From the NCBI RefSeq assembly GCF_001683795.1, contig NZ_LIGX01000011.1, forward strand, positions 1 through 59,076: 59,076 nt of DNA. Reading direction: 5' to 3'. Positions 1 through 7,811 of this stretch are shown piece by piece (position 1 is the first letter of the stretch; the number at the start of each line of letters is the position of its first letter). The translations under genes and the position numbers were made by a program. The notes under the pieces are model-generated. The model made no database searches and was not told the origin of the DNA. It saw only the letters and a program-made list of their open reading frames with translations. The stretch is from Neoakkermansia glycaniphila (GTDB lineage Bacteria; Verrucomicrobiota; Verrucomicrobiia; Verrucomicrobiales; Akkermansiaceae).

Positions 1-54
1 GTCTTATCCACGCCGCCAGCGTTCGTTCTGAGCCAGAATCAAACTCTCCATATT
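1..54 (-). rRNA. 16S rRNA, 5' end only
   Basis: The reverse complement contains the universal bacterial 16S start (AGAGTTTGATTCTGGCTCAG) followed by AACGAACGCTGGCGGCG, so the gene runs off the left edge of the contig and only about 54 bases are present. The following GTGGATAAGAC resembles Akkermansia/Verrucomicrobia 16S as I remember it. The contig probably ends here because rRNA operons are repeated and break assemblies. The exact mature 5' end is not visible from sequence; I placed it a few bases upstream of the 27F site. Confidence 0.95.
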
Positions 55-479
55 ATATTTTTTAGAAATTGCTGGTTTCCGCTCGAATCTTTCGATTCTG
101 CGGATGCCATGCGTCCCCTGCTCTCCATCCCTTTCGGAACGGGTCTTCGCCTAGTTCAGCACGGCGTGCGTCACGACTTTTTCCTCTCTCTTTTTCCTCC
201 TCTCAAGTGCTCTCCGCAAGGTTTCGTCTCCTCGCTGCCGGTCTCCCGGCTTCAGCACTTCGAAAGTCTTTCCTGTAAAGTGTTCGCCTCTTCTCCTGAA
301 GAGTTTGCCCGCGGCCCTCGCTTCACTCTCACTCGCCCTTGCCTTGCCGGCTTCCGGTTCGTTCCGTGTCGCGTCTTTCGCGGCGCCCCGTAGTGGGGTG
401 AGGAGAGTTTACTCTTTTTTTCTCTCACGTCAAGGTTTTTTCACTCTTTTTTTCTCCTCATCCCCTTCAAACCACCCTC
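55..479 (-). other. Pre-16S leader, no gene
   Basis: This stretch lies between the inferred rRNA promoter and the 16S 5' end. Its open frames are compositionally odd and show no family likeness. No boxA antitermination motif was recognised. I read it as transcribed leader spacer. Confidence 0.5.
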
Positions 480-541
480 AATATACCACCATAACTGCTA
501 GCCTTGAACAATTTATACGTTTTTTACTTTTTATGATTTCT
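480..541 (-). promoter_or_regulatory. Probable rRNA operon promoter with UP element
   Basis: On the minus strand there is a -35-like TTCAAG (508-503), a 17-bp spacer and a -10 TATATT (485-480). Immediately upstream (509-541) is a run of almost pure A/T, the signature of an UP element that binds the RNA polymerase alpha subunit at rRNA promoters. It would give a pre-16S leader of about 420 nt. The -35 is weak, as often at UP-dependent promoters. Placement is inference. Confidence 0.5.
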
Positions 542-938
542 TTGACGAAACATGGGAGGGGATTCACAAGCACCTGCCTCTTTACCCCCTTTTTCGGAGT
601 CTTTATTGCGATATCAGAACTATATCTCGCCGAATTCAGCATGAGAAACCTCTCTTTAGGTATCCAGGCTTTCCATGTTCTCTGAATACGCTTATCACCA
701 GGCGCGCTTATTGGCAACATTGCCGATCCTTCCTGCATCCGCAGGTTTCTCGCTCGGCATTCTGTTCCTCCGATACAGATGCACTTGTTTCTTTGTCGCG
801 ATTACGCGCGCACGAGACAGCCCCAGGCACGATCAAGATAGCGGACCGTATCAAGCGACTGTTTCACTTTTCATCCTTTTCTCATGGGTTAGGCAGCTCT
901 TCCGCCTTTCAGGAAGGAGTATTGCCGAAATCGATACC
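542..938. other. Intergenic, nothing recognised
   Basis: I see no convincing gene, tRNA or terminator between the rRNA promoter and the lipoprotein gene. An 86-codon minus-strand frame overlapping it has no signal or family likeness and runs across the inferred rRNA promoter. Confidence 0.5.
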
Positions 939-1391
939 TTACCCCAAATACGGGGCCAACACAGGCTTCAGCGCCATGGCATCCGCATCAGGCACATCCA
1001 CCATCCAGAAAGAGACGCGGTCATCATGCACAAAACCGCCGAGCTGTTCATTCTGCCCGCAGACGAGCACAAAATCGAAAGGCTTGGGATGCGGCGAGAT
1101 GCCCATAGGCTCGTACGTAAAAGGAGAAGCCTTCTTCATCAGCATTCGCACCTGCTCTTTGTCGCCGACCGCGAGCGGTTTACTTACCAGCTTGCCCTCT
1201 TCACGAAAGGAAATACTCAGCCCTTCCTCCTGCAGCGATGCATGCAAGCGCGCATCACGCGCAGCATCCTTCACATGCACAATCCTTCTCTGGGTCGACA
1301 CCGCCGGTTTCACTGCACCAGGCGACGCCGCACAGGAGACACAAGCGATCATCGCACCAAACACGGGCAAAATCAGCAGACGTTCATACAT
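939..1391 (-). CDS. Hypothetical lipoprotein (150 aa)
   Basis: The protein starts with a short signal sequence ending in a lipobox-like ACVSC (Cys20), so it is probably lipidated and exported. The rest (about 130 aa) is mixed charged sequence that I do not recognise. I chose the ATG at 1391 over an in-frame ATG six codons upstream because the upstream one lies across a probable promoter: TTGACC (1428-1423), a 17-bp spacer and TATATG (1405-1400). Transcription would then begin at or within one base of the ATG, giving a leaderless or nearly leaderless message. The gene stands alone, transcribed in the same direction as the rRNA operon. Confidence 0.7.
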   Translation of the reverse strand: MYERLLILPVFGAMIACVSCAASPGAVKPAVSTQRRIVHVKDAARDARLHASLQEEGLSISFREEGKLVSKPLAVGDKEQVRMLMKKASPFTYEPMGISPHPKPFDFVLVCGQNEQLGGFVHDDRVSFWMVDVPDADAMALKPVLAPYLG

Positions 1392-1515
1392 AGGATTCCC
1401 ATATAGCATTTCTGCGATCCAAGGTCAATATGCTTCTGCGCCACAAGCCGTGGCATGCCACGACATCCCCACAGCTTTCACGCGCCTCTTGAGACTTCAT
1501 CGACACACCCGGCTT

Positions 1516-1614
1516 TCAGCAAGCGGCGCTGTCGGATTTCGTCTTCTGGAAAGTCGACACGAAAATTACCAAGGATACGACGAGCGCCCATCCGAACGCT
1601 ACCACATTCATCAT
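1516..1614 (-). CDS. Possible 32-aa single-pass membrane peptide
   Basis: A 33-codon frame starts with Met-Met, contains one hydrophobic stretch (about residues 4-22, rich in Val, Ala, Leu, Ile and Phe) and ends with a charged tail, FQKTKSDSAAC. The design is typical of small membrane proteins, but no clear ribosome binding site or promoter is visible and I recognise no family. It fills a gap of about 300 bases that otherwise holds no gene. Chance occurrence is quite possible. Confidence 0.3.
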   Translation of the reverse strand: MMNVVAFGWALVVSLVIFVSTFQKTKSDSAAC

Positions 1615-1644
1615 GGATATCTGGACCCGGCATAAAAATAAGGA

Positions 1645-1672
1645 TTGACTATATTTGCAGGAATGCTATCGT
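1645..1672 (+). promoter_or_regulatory. Promoter of PUR-like gene
   Basis: TTGACT (1645-1650), a 16-bp spacer and TATCGT (1667-1672) lie 45 bases before the GTG start at 1717. A GGAGG Shine-Dalgarno follows at 1700-1704. Confidence 0.55.
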
Positions 1673-1716
1673 AGTCAAGTTCAACAATTAAACTTTACCG
1701 GAGGTATATACATACA

Positions 1717-1938
1717 GTGGACGACGACGTAATTTGCACGGAAAAACTCATCACGGATCGCAAGACTTTTTTCCTGGATCTCAAAAAGAATGCACGCGGC
1801 CATGTGGTTCGCATTACAGAAAAGGTAAGCTCCAATCGCGACCGCATCATGGTGCCAGCCGAAATCCTCGACGATTTCATCGCAGCGCTTCAAGATATTC
1901 GCGAGGCGCTAGGCCAACAACAGCAGCAGCAGGATTAA
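1717..1938 (+). CDS. PUR-alpha-like / DUF3276 nucleic-acid-binding protein
   Basis: This 73-aa protein matches the bacterial PUR-alpha-like family (DUF3276; the Borrelia member binds ssDNA and RNA). Recognisable are a FFLDLKKNARGHVVRITE beta-strand block, then RDRIMVPAEILDDF leading into a C-terminal helix. A single PUR repeat of this size is expected to dimerise. It ends in a short polyglutamine tail before a terminal Asp. The start is GTG at 1717, supported by GGAGG at 1700-1704 and the promoter upstream. A hairpin with a T-tract follows, so it is a single-gene unit. Its target is unknown. Confidence 0.8.
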   Translation: MDDDVICTEKLITDRKTFFLDLKKNARGHVVRITEKVSSNRDRIMVPAEILDDFIAALQDIREALGQQQQQQD

Positions 1939-2009
1939 TCCTGCATCCGTCTTCAGGTTTTCCTCAAGAAAACGACAGCGGTTTCCTCCCTCAAGAGGAA
2001 ATTATGACA

Positions 2010-2046
2010 GAGGGTTACGCATTGATACGCGTAACTCTTTTGTTTT
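2010..2046 (+). terminator. Rho-independent terminator after PUR-like gene
   Basis: The inverted repeat GTTACGC / GCGTAAC, extended by AGAG/CTCT, is followed by a T-rich run (2037-2046). Confidence 0.6.
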
Positions 2047-2169
2047 CTTACGATATTTTTTCAAACAAGAACCACTTTCATCTCGACATTCCGGGCCGGG
2101 TGGTTTTCAATGGAAGGCGAAACAAAAGCGTATTTTATATTATTCACTCTTTTACATCCCTCTATCGAC

Positions 2170-3468
2170 ATGAACAGAATCAAAGTACTTGAATTGGGCT
2201 GGGAATTCCCGCCGCTGATCAACGGTGGTCTCGGCGTTGCCTGCATGGGGCTTTCCAAAGCCCTGGCCAAGAAGGTGGATCTGCATGTCATTGTGCCCAA
2301 AGCGGATCCTTCGGCAAGGTATGATGGCTTCGATCTCCTTGGCTTGAACAATCTTCAATTTGAAGAGGTCGAGTCCTGCGAAGACGGCTACCGTTACGAA
2401 AGCTTTGCCATGGTCGAGCGCGCCCCGATGAGCCTCGATCCCTACGTCAGCGAAGAAGGCGGAACCGATGTGGTCAGATTCACCCACGAGGGCAAACTCA
2501 TCTTCTCCCGCATTCACCGGGAGGATCTAAGCCTCTTCACCTCCAAGGAAGACCTCTACGCGGGCGATCTCGCCCGCAAAGTCATCGAATTCTCCAAGAT
2601 TGCCGCCAAGCTGGCGCTCAAGCAGGATTTCGATGTGATCCACGCTCACGACTGGATGACCTACCTTGCCGGAGTCGAAGTCAAAAAAGCCACCGGCAAA
2701 CCGCTCGTCGTGCATCTGCATGCTTCGCAGTTCGACCGTGCCGGAGCCGATGCGCGCGGCTGGATTTACGATATCGAGAAATACGGCATGGAACAGGCGG
2801 ACGCCGTCATCCCCGTCAGCAAATACACGGGCACGGTCGTCAGCGGGCATTACGCCATCGACCCGGCCAAAATCTTCCCCGTACACAACGGTGCAGATCC
2901 CGTCGAAGTCTTCCGGGGCAAGAAAAAATTTCCCGAAAAGCTCGTCCTCTTCCTCGGCCGCCTCACGGCGCAGAAGGGGCCGGAATTCTTCCTGCAAATC
3001 GCTGCCAAAGTTCTCGAAAAGACGGACAATGTGCGTTTCGTCATGGCCGGCACGGGCGAAAAGCTCCGCCAGCTCATCGAAACCGGAGCCTTCCACGGCG
3101 TGGGCGACAAATTCCACTTCACCGGATTCCTGAACAAGCAGAAAGTCAACGAACTGCTCAGCATCACCGATGTGTATTGCATGCCGTCCGTCTCCGAGCC
3201 GTTCGGCCTCTCCGCTCTGGAAGCGGCCCAGTTCCACATCCCGGCCGTCATCTCCAAGCAGTCCGGCGTGGCCGAAGTCATGAAGGGCGCGCTCAAGGCC
3301 GACTTCTGGGATGTGAACAAAATGGCCGAACACATCGTCAACCTCATTACGGATGAAGAACTCTACCAGCACGTCGTCGCACAGAGTACGGAAGACATCA
3401 AGGCTTCCACATGGGACACGGCCGCAGACAAAGTCATCCGAGTGTACAATCACGTACTCAGGCGTTAA
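2170..3468 (+). CDS. Glycogen synthase-like glycosyltransferase
   Basis: This 432-aa GT-B fold enzyme resembles the starch/glycogen synthase group that polymerises sugar from ADP- or UDP-glucose. The N-terminal domain opens with VLELGWEFPP and the nucleotide-sugar loop NGGLGVACMGLSKAL, then HAHDWMT. The C-terminal Rossmann domain has LFLGRLTAQKGPE and the EPFGLSALEA motif with two spaced Glu residues. The ATG at 2170 is preferred over one 20 codons upstream because the family motif begins only a few residues after it. A GH57 gene starts 25 bases downstream; the same synthase-GH57 pairing is known from Bacteroidetes glycogen loci, which supports a role in storage glycogen. Donor specificity cannot be read from sequence. 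Confidence 0.85.
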   Translation: MNRIKVLELGWEFPPLINGGLGVACMGLSKALAKKVDLHVIVPKADPSARYDGFDLLGLNNLQFEEVESCEDGYRYESFAMVERAPMSLDPYVSEEGGTDVVRFTHEGKLIFSRIHREDLSLFTSKEDLYAGDLARKVIEFSKIAAKLALKQDFDVIHAHDWMTYLAGVEVKKATGKPLVVHLHASQFDRAGADARGWIYDIEKYGMEQADAVIPVSKYTGTVVSGHYAIDPAKIFPVHNGADPVEVFRGKKKFPEKLVLFLGRLTAQKGPEFFLQIAAKVLEKTDNVRFVMAGTGEKLRQLIETGAFHGVGDKFHFTGFLNKQKVNELLSITDVYCMPSVSEPFGLSALEAAQFHIPAVISKQSGVAEVMKGALKADFWDVNKMAEHIVNLITDEELYQHVVAQSTEDIKASTWDTAADKVIRVYNHVLRR

Positions 3469-3492
3469 CCTCCCTACCTCCACCCACAGACC

Positions 3493-4680
3493 ATGCCGAA
3501 GATCACCCTGACATTCCACGCCCATCAGCCCAACAGGCTCATTCCGTACGACTTCTTCAAGATCGGCGAACACGCTTTCTACGAAGATGACGACATGAAC
3601 GCCCGCGTCCTCAACGCCGTCTCCGAGCGTTCCTACCTGCCTGCCAACCGCCTCATGAAGAGGTTGATCGAACTGTCGGACGGCCAGTTCCGCATGGCTC
3701 TCGCCATTTCCGGCGTCATCCTCGAGCAGGCGGAATACCATCGCCCTGACCTCATCACATCGTTCAGGGAACTGGCGGATACAGGCCATGTCGAATTCCT
3801 CGCCATGCCTTACTACTCCTCGCTGGCATCCATCTATTCGCCGAACGAATTCGCCGACCAGGTGGCCGAGCATACGCAGCTCATCCATCGCCTGTTCGGG
3901 CAAACTCCCACCGTCCTCTGGAACACGGGCATGCTGTATTCCAACGCCATTGCAGCGCAGGCGGAAGAAATGGGGCTGAGCGGCATCATGGCGGATGGCA
4001 ACACCGGAGCCATTCCCAACCTCTACACGAACGATTTGCACCGCGCTCCCGCCGTTTCGAAAACCACGACGCTCTTCCGCAACCGCGAACTTTCCAACGA
4101 CCTGGCCAACAACCGCACCAATCCCGCGTGGAGCGAATACCCCCTGTCTCCCTACACGTTTGCCGACTGGCTCACGCAGCAACACGGGCAAGCCGTCAAC
4201 ATCGCCATGGACTACGAAACCCTCGGCGAGCGGCAAAGCGATGCCACGGGCGTTTTCGAATTCTGGCGCACCCTCATCCTCGCAGCCATTGAACAGGGCA
4301 ACACCTTCGTCACCCCCGGACAGGCCGTCGCCGAATTGGAACCCAAAGCGATTGCCGATTGCCCCCAGAACATCTCCTGCTCCGCCACTGGCGACATGGA
4401 GCTGTGGACCAGCAACGACATGCAAAAGGAAGCCATCCGCAAAATATACAACCTCGAAGGTTCCGTGAAGGACTCGATGGATCCCGACCTCATACACGTC
4501 TGGCGGAAGCTGCAAAGCGCCGACCACTTCCAGTACATGCAGAAGGAAAACTGCTTCACGCCGTACCCCTCGCCTTACGAAGGCTACATCTACTACATGA
4601 ATGCTCTGGCGGATCTCCAAATCCGCGTCAAACGCGAACACTTCGTCATGAGCATCCAGAAGGGAGCGCGCTGGGTCTAA
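3493..4680 (+). CDS. GH57 family glycoside hydrolase / glucanotransferase
   Basis: This 395-aa protein starts with ITLTFHAHQPNRL, the HxHQP signature of glycoside hydrolase family 57 (alpha-amylase, 4-alpha-glucanotransferase or branching activity on alpha-glucans). LWNTGMLYS and a later DYETLGERQ block fit the conserved regions around the catalytic acids. No signal peptide is visible, so it should act in the cytoplasm. It sits 25 bases after the glycogen synthase-like gene and a strong terminator follows, making a two-gene operon for glycogen metabolism. Which GH57 reaction it performs is not determinable here. Confidence 0.85.
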   Translation: MPKITLTFHAHQPNRLIPYDFFKIGEHAFYEDDDMNARVLNAVSERSYLPANRLMKRLIELSDGQFRMALAISGVILEQAEYHRPDLITSFRELADTGHVEFLAMPYYSSLASIYSPNEFADQVAEHTQLIHRLFGQTPTVLWNTGMLYSNAIAAQAEEMGLSGIMADGNTGAIPNLYTNDLHRAPAVSKTTTLFRNRELSNDLANNRTNPAWSEYPLSPYTFADWLTQQHGQAVNIAMDYETLGERQSDATGVFEFWRTLILAAIEQGNTFVTPGQAVAELEPKAIADCPQNISCSATGDMELWTSNDMQKEAIRKIYNLEGSVKDSMDPDLIHVWRKLQSADHFQYMQKENCFTPYPSPYEGYIYYMNALADLQIRVKREHFVMSIQKGARWV

Positions 4681-4706
4681 GTCATTTCCGGCAAACCATT
4701 TATTCC

Positions 4707-4734
4707 ACGGACGGGGCTTTCCCGTCCGTTTTTT
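4707..4734 (+). terminator. Terminator of glycogen operon
   Basis: A perfect 9-bp stem ACGGACGGG / CCCGTCCGT with a 5-base loop is followed by TTTTTT. Confidence 0.9.
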
Positions 4735-4791
4735 ATCATCACCCTGCCCGCAGAACCGTCATCACCTGCCAGCGGCCTGCCTCGCAAACAG

Positions 4792-4821
4792 AAAAGCCGA
4801 ACGCCCCTCGCGTCCGGCTTT
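4792..4821 (-). terminator. Terminator of PA14 paralog 1
   Basis: Read on the minus strand, a 12-bp stem with one wobble pair (AAAGCCGGACGC / GCGTTCGGCTTT) ends in a T-run. It lies about 27 bases after the stop codon of the gene at 4848-6119. Confidence 0.8.
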
Positions 4822-4847
4822 CACAAAACAGGCACCTCGGCCCGCCC

Positions 4848-6119
4848 TTACTTATCCTTGGGCTGCCTCTTGTTCAGAATAGAACTGCCGCGGGACGGTT
4901 TCGCTACCCACACAAGGCTATCCTTGTTATAGGGAGGATCCACCCGCATATTGTCATCCGGAAACGAAATCTGCGCATAGGCCTCTTCCGAGGTAGGCTC
5001 CACCGTACTTGTACGGAAAAGTTCGAAAATCGGCGATCCACGGCGATCCCGAGGTTTTGCGGTATCATCCATATCGTCGATGAGCAGGCAGAAGCCGAAT
5101 GCCCCCCCCCCGATTTCGGAGACGAGCACATCCATTTCATACCACTGATCCTTCTCTACCGTAAAAGGCGTTCCGGCCTGGAAACCGCCGAACAGGTTGT
5201 TCCATGCGTCGCAGCCTTCATAGGCATAGAAATCCTTGCCCTGCCGGTAGGTCGGACGATTGTTGCCGTTCCACACATTGTCTTCCAGCGTATGGAAACC
5301 GCAGGCTAGCACATTCTTCCCGTTGAAACGCACGGCCAGCACGGAGTCGCCAATACCCACAAAGCGGAATTTGCCGGACTTCGGAGCCTTCACGCGGCCG
5401 GAGTAAACGGCCAACCAGCGCGACTGCTCCACCTTGTCCTGCACCTTGTATGCATACGGAGCTTCCTTGTCCAGACTGTGAAGCATGTAGAAGCAAGCCA
5501 CATACAGATTGGTAGGCGACTTGAAATATTTGTCGAAATACCCTTTGGGCCAGCCGGAATTGTAGAAATGGCTGATCTCCTTCAACACGCCTTCACAATT
5601 GGCCTGGGTATGCTCCTTATAAGGAGAAGGAGCCGCCGACTTCGTCTGCTTCAGGTCATAAAACGAACCGCAGAAGGACGAACCTCCGCCACCGGTGCCA
5701 CCCATCCCGATTCCGGAACCGACGCCGTCCCCTTCACCGTCTCCCAACCCCGTACCGGCAGTCTCGCTCATGCCCATGCCCGTATCTTCGATCGGCGGAA
5801 TTTCGATATCCGGCATCACCATGGGACCGGTATCCACGGAAACGATCACATTCGTCATCACATCCGGATTGCCTCCCGAAGGGCGGGGCGCCGGATTCAT
5901 CGAAGGACGCTGCAATTCGGACGGAGGATCGGGGGGAGGAACGTAACCTTCGAATTCTGCTTGTTGCGGCGCTTCCACCAGGATCTTAACCATCCAAAGC
6001 AGTAATGCCAGCAGGAGGCATGAACCGGCAGAGACAGATACGGCGGATATTGTATTACGCTTTTTTAGCAATTTCAACTCCTCCTCGACACTTGGAGGAG
6101 ACTCAACGTGCATGGCCAT
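4848..6119 (-). CDS. Membrane-anchored PA14-like protein, paralog 1
   Basis: This 423-aa protein has a cytoplasmic N-terminus, one transmembrane helix (about residues 24-47), a Pro-rich stretch, a Gly-rich linker (about 115-150), then the family motif GSFYDLKQT and a PA14-like domain to about residue 385. PA14 domains often bind carbohydrates. The N-terminal layout recalls TonB-type anchoring but lacks a TonB domain. It is the most divergent of six tandem copies and has an extra basic C-terminal tail. A run of ten G (minus strand; 5102-5111) encodes Gly-Gly-Gly in the conserved EIGGGAFGF motif; slippage there would shift the frame at about residue 337. The true start could be Met1 or Met3. 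Confidence 0.8.
   Translation of the reverse strand: MAMHVESPPSVEEELKLLKKRNTISAVSVSAGSCLLLALLLWMVKILVEAPQQAEFEGYVPPPDPPSELQRPSMNPAPRPSGGNPDVMTNVIVSVDTGPMVMPDIEIPPIEDTGMGMSETAGTGLGDGEGDGVGSGIGMGGTGGGGSSFCGSFYDLKQTKSAAPSPYKEHTQANCEGVLKEISHFYNSGWPKGYFDKYFKSPTNLYVACFYMLHSLDKEAPYAYKVQDKVEQSRWLAVYSGRVKAPKSGKFRFVGIGDSVLAVRFNGKNVLACGFHTLEDNVWNGNNRPTYRQGKDFYAYEGCDAWNNLFGGFQAGTPFTVEKDQWYEMDVLVSEIGGGAFGFCLLIDDMDDTAKPRDRRGSPIFELFRTSTVEPTSEEAYAQISFPDDNMRVDPPYNKDSLVWVAKPSRGSSILNKRQPKDK
5102..5111 (-). repeat. G10 homopolymer inside coding sequence
   Basis: Ten consecutive C on the plus strand, read as ten G in the gene at 4848-6119. The five neighbouring paralogs encode the equivalent Gly-Gly with mixed codons and no homopolymer. 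Tracts of this length are prone to slipped-strand mispairing, and also to sequencing error. Confidence 0.85.
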
Positions 6120-6209
6120 GGTATGTAAGTATTTTCAGTGTTTTGTTTATATTAGTCATTCGCTGCGGGAAGTCCAGCAGAAAACCACCGGACTGCCCCC
6201 TTTATCCAG

Positions 6210-6236
6210 TAAAGCCGCAGCAGAGCCGCGGCTTTA
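6210..6236 (-). terminator. Hairpin after PA14 paralog 2
   Basis: TAAAGCCGC / GCGGCTTTA, a perfect 9-bp stem with a 9-base loop, lies 31 bases past the stop codon of the 6268-7509 gene. No proper T-tract follows, so termination would be weak. Confidence 0.45.
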
Positions 6237-6267
6237 CCTCATCATACAGGAAATTGTCTTTCGATTC

Positions 6268-7509
6268 TTACGCTGCTTCCCCGGCCCAGATCAGACTGTC
6301 CTTGTCATAGGGCACTTCAGAGCGTTCGCCGGGCAACGGCTCTTTCATATTCTTGTAAAGCTCATCTACATTCGGCTCTGCAAAATTCGTACGGAACAAC
6401 TGGAAGATCGGGGAGCCCGTTCCATCCTTCAGCGTCGAAGGCGTATCGACATCTTCAATCAGGAGAACGAAGCCGAATTTGCCGCCCGGAATTTCCGAAA
6501 TCAAGACTTCCATCGGATAGCTCTTACCCTGCTGCACGGAGAAAACATCACCCGAACACATACCGCCCGCACTCTCGTTCCAGTCGTGCCCTGCTTTCGT
6601 GTACTTGTAGAACTTTCTCGGCTCTCCCTTATCATCCTTCAACTCAGCGCGATTTCCAGGCTGACCGCCCATCATCTTACCGGAAGTGAGATGTTCCCAA
6701 CCGTAGTCGAATACATTCTTGCCGTTGAAGCGCACGACGAGGGCATCGTCACCGTAACCGACGAAGCGAAATTTCCCGGTCTTCGGAGCAACCACTTTGC
6801 CGCGATAAATGGCAGCCCACATGCTGGGCTTCACCTTATCCTCCACCTTGTAGGCGTAGGGAGCTTCCGAAGCCTTGCTCACCGGCATATAAAAGCAGGA
6901 CACATAGAGCTTGGTCGGAGCCACATAATATTTGGAAAGCATGCTCTTGCTCCAGCCGGTCGTGATGAACTCCTGAAGAATCTTTTTACAATTGCCGGGC
7001 GTCATCCCCGTCGGGGCGCCGGACGACGTCTGCTTCAGGTCGTAAAACGTACCTTCAATCGTCGAACCTCCGGCCTGTTCCGTACCAAGGCCCGTGCCAC
7101 CGGAGCCGATCCCGTCGCCAAGACCGCCCGTGCCGAAACCCACGCCGAGCTCCATGCCCGTGCCGAAATCCATGCTATCCGTCGGCACATCCACCTCGGC
7201 CATCGCGACGGGGCCCGCTGCAGCAGCCACCACCACGCTGGGCGCCACGCTTGAGGACGCGCTCGCCGGGCGGGACTGCAACTGCTTCGTCACCGGCTGC
7301 TTGGTCGGAGGAAGATCTTCCAGCGGAGGCGTATAGTTCGTCAGCGCGGCGGGCTCCTGTTCTTCGAACAGCTTGACCGTCAAATACAAGGTCAAGCCTC
7401 CCAAAAAACAGCACAAAACGGCAATGGCGATCGACGATAAACGGTTCCGCTGAACGGTACGTTTCAGTTCGGCTTCCGCCTCCGGAGTCATTTCAATATG
7501 GAGTGACAT
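6268..7509 (-). CDS. Membrane-anchored PA14-like protein, paralog 2
   Basis: 413 aa. Layout: MSLHIEMTPEAEAELKR, transmembrane helix (25-46), Pro-rich segment, Gly-rich linker, GTFYDLKQT, PA14-like domain, and the C-terminal signature VPYDKDSLIW. The first ~160 residues are almost identical to paralogs 3, 4 and 5. The PA14 half instead matches paralog 6 most closely (shared GYGDDALVVRFNGKNVFDYG and MMGGQPGNRAEL). The gene is therefore a mosaic of two paralog types. The ATG at 7509 is chosen because all paralogs begin MSLHIEM; the open frame extends 22 codons upstream into the leader. The protein is probably anchored in the inner membrane with the PA14 domain in the periplasm. Function is unknown. 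Confidence 0.8.
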   Translation of the reverse strand: MSLHIEMTPEAEAELKRTVQRNRLSSIAIAVLCCFLGGLTLYLTVKLFEEQEPAALTNYTPPLEDLPPTKQPVTKQLQSRPASASSSVAPSVVVAAAAGPVAMAEVDVPTDSMDFGTGMELGVGFGTGGLGDGIGSGGTGLGTEQAGGSTIEGTFYDLKQTSSGAPTGMTPGNCKKILQEFITTGWSKSMLSKYYVAPTKLYVSCFYMPVSKASEAPYAYKVEDKVKPSMWAAIYRGKVVAPKTGKFRFVGYGDDALVVRFNGKNVFDYGWEHLTSGKMMGGQPGNRAELKDDKGEPRKFYKYTKAGHDWNESAGGMCSGDVFSVQQGKSYPMEVLISEIPGGKFGFVLLIEDVDTPSTLKDGTGSPIFQLFRTNFAEPNVDELYKNMKEPLPGERSEVPYDKDSLIWAGEAA

Positions 7510-7573
7510 ATGGAATCGTTTCTTGATATGTGATAATTTTACGGCATGTACCTCCACACCGTGCCCGTATTTC

Positions 7574-7601
7574 AATGTACCAAATGTACACTGTTGGACA
7601 A
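7574..7601 (-). promoter_or_regulatory. Promoter of PA14 paralog 2
   Basis: TTGTCC (7601-7596), 16 bp, TACATT (7579-7574), within a block conserved upstream of paralogs 2-5. The leader would be about 58 nt. Confidence 0.6.
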
Positions 7602-7758
7602 GCAGAAAATCTCAGAGAACAATCACAAAAGCGTCACAAAAATCACATTTATCTTGAAAATGAACATATTAACCACAGCATTACACGATACTCCAACCCG
7701 GTCATGCTCCGGAGTGCTCTCTGCCCCCACAACCTATCCGGCGCCCCGCCGCGACAAT

Positions 7759-7786
7759 AAAAAGGCTGCGGGGATTGCCGCAGCCT
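7759..7786 (-). terminator. Terminator of PA14 paralog 3
   Basis: A perfect 9-bp stem AGGCTGCGG / CCGCAGCCT is followed by five T on the minus strand, 26 bases after the stop codon. Confidence 0.85.
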
Positions 7787-7811
7787 GAATATCATTGTCC
7801 TTTTGCCAACC

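Noticed and set aside
478..738. 86-codon minus-strand frame upstream of the rRNA leader
   Set aside because: Overlaps the inferred rRNA promoter and UP element and lacks any protein-like signature.
2527..4641. 704-codon minus-strand open frame
   Set aside because: It is the complement of the glycogen synthase and GH57 genes, a by-product of GC-rich codon use; no family motifs.
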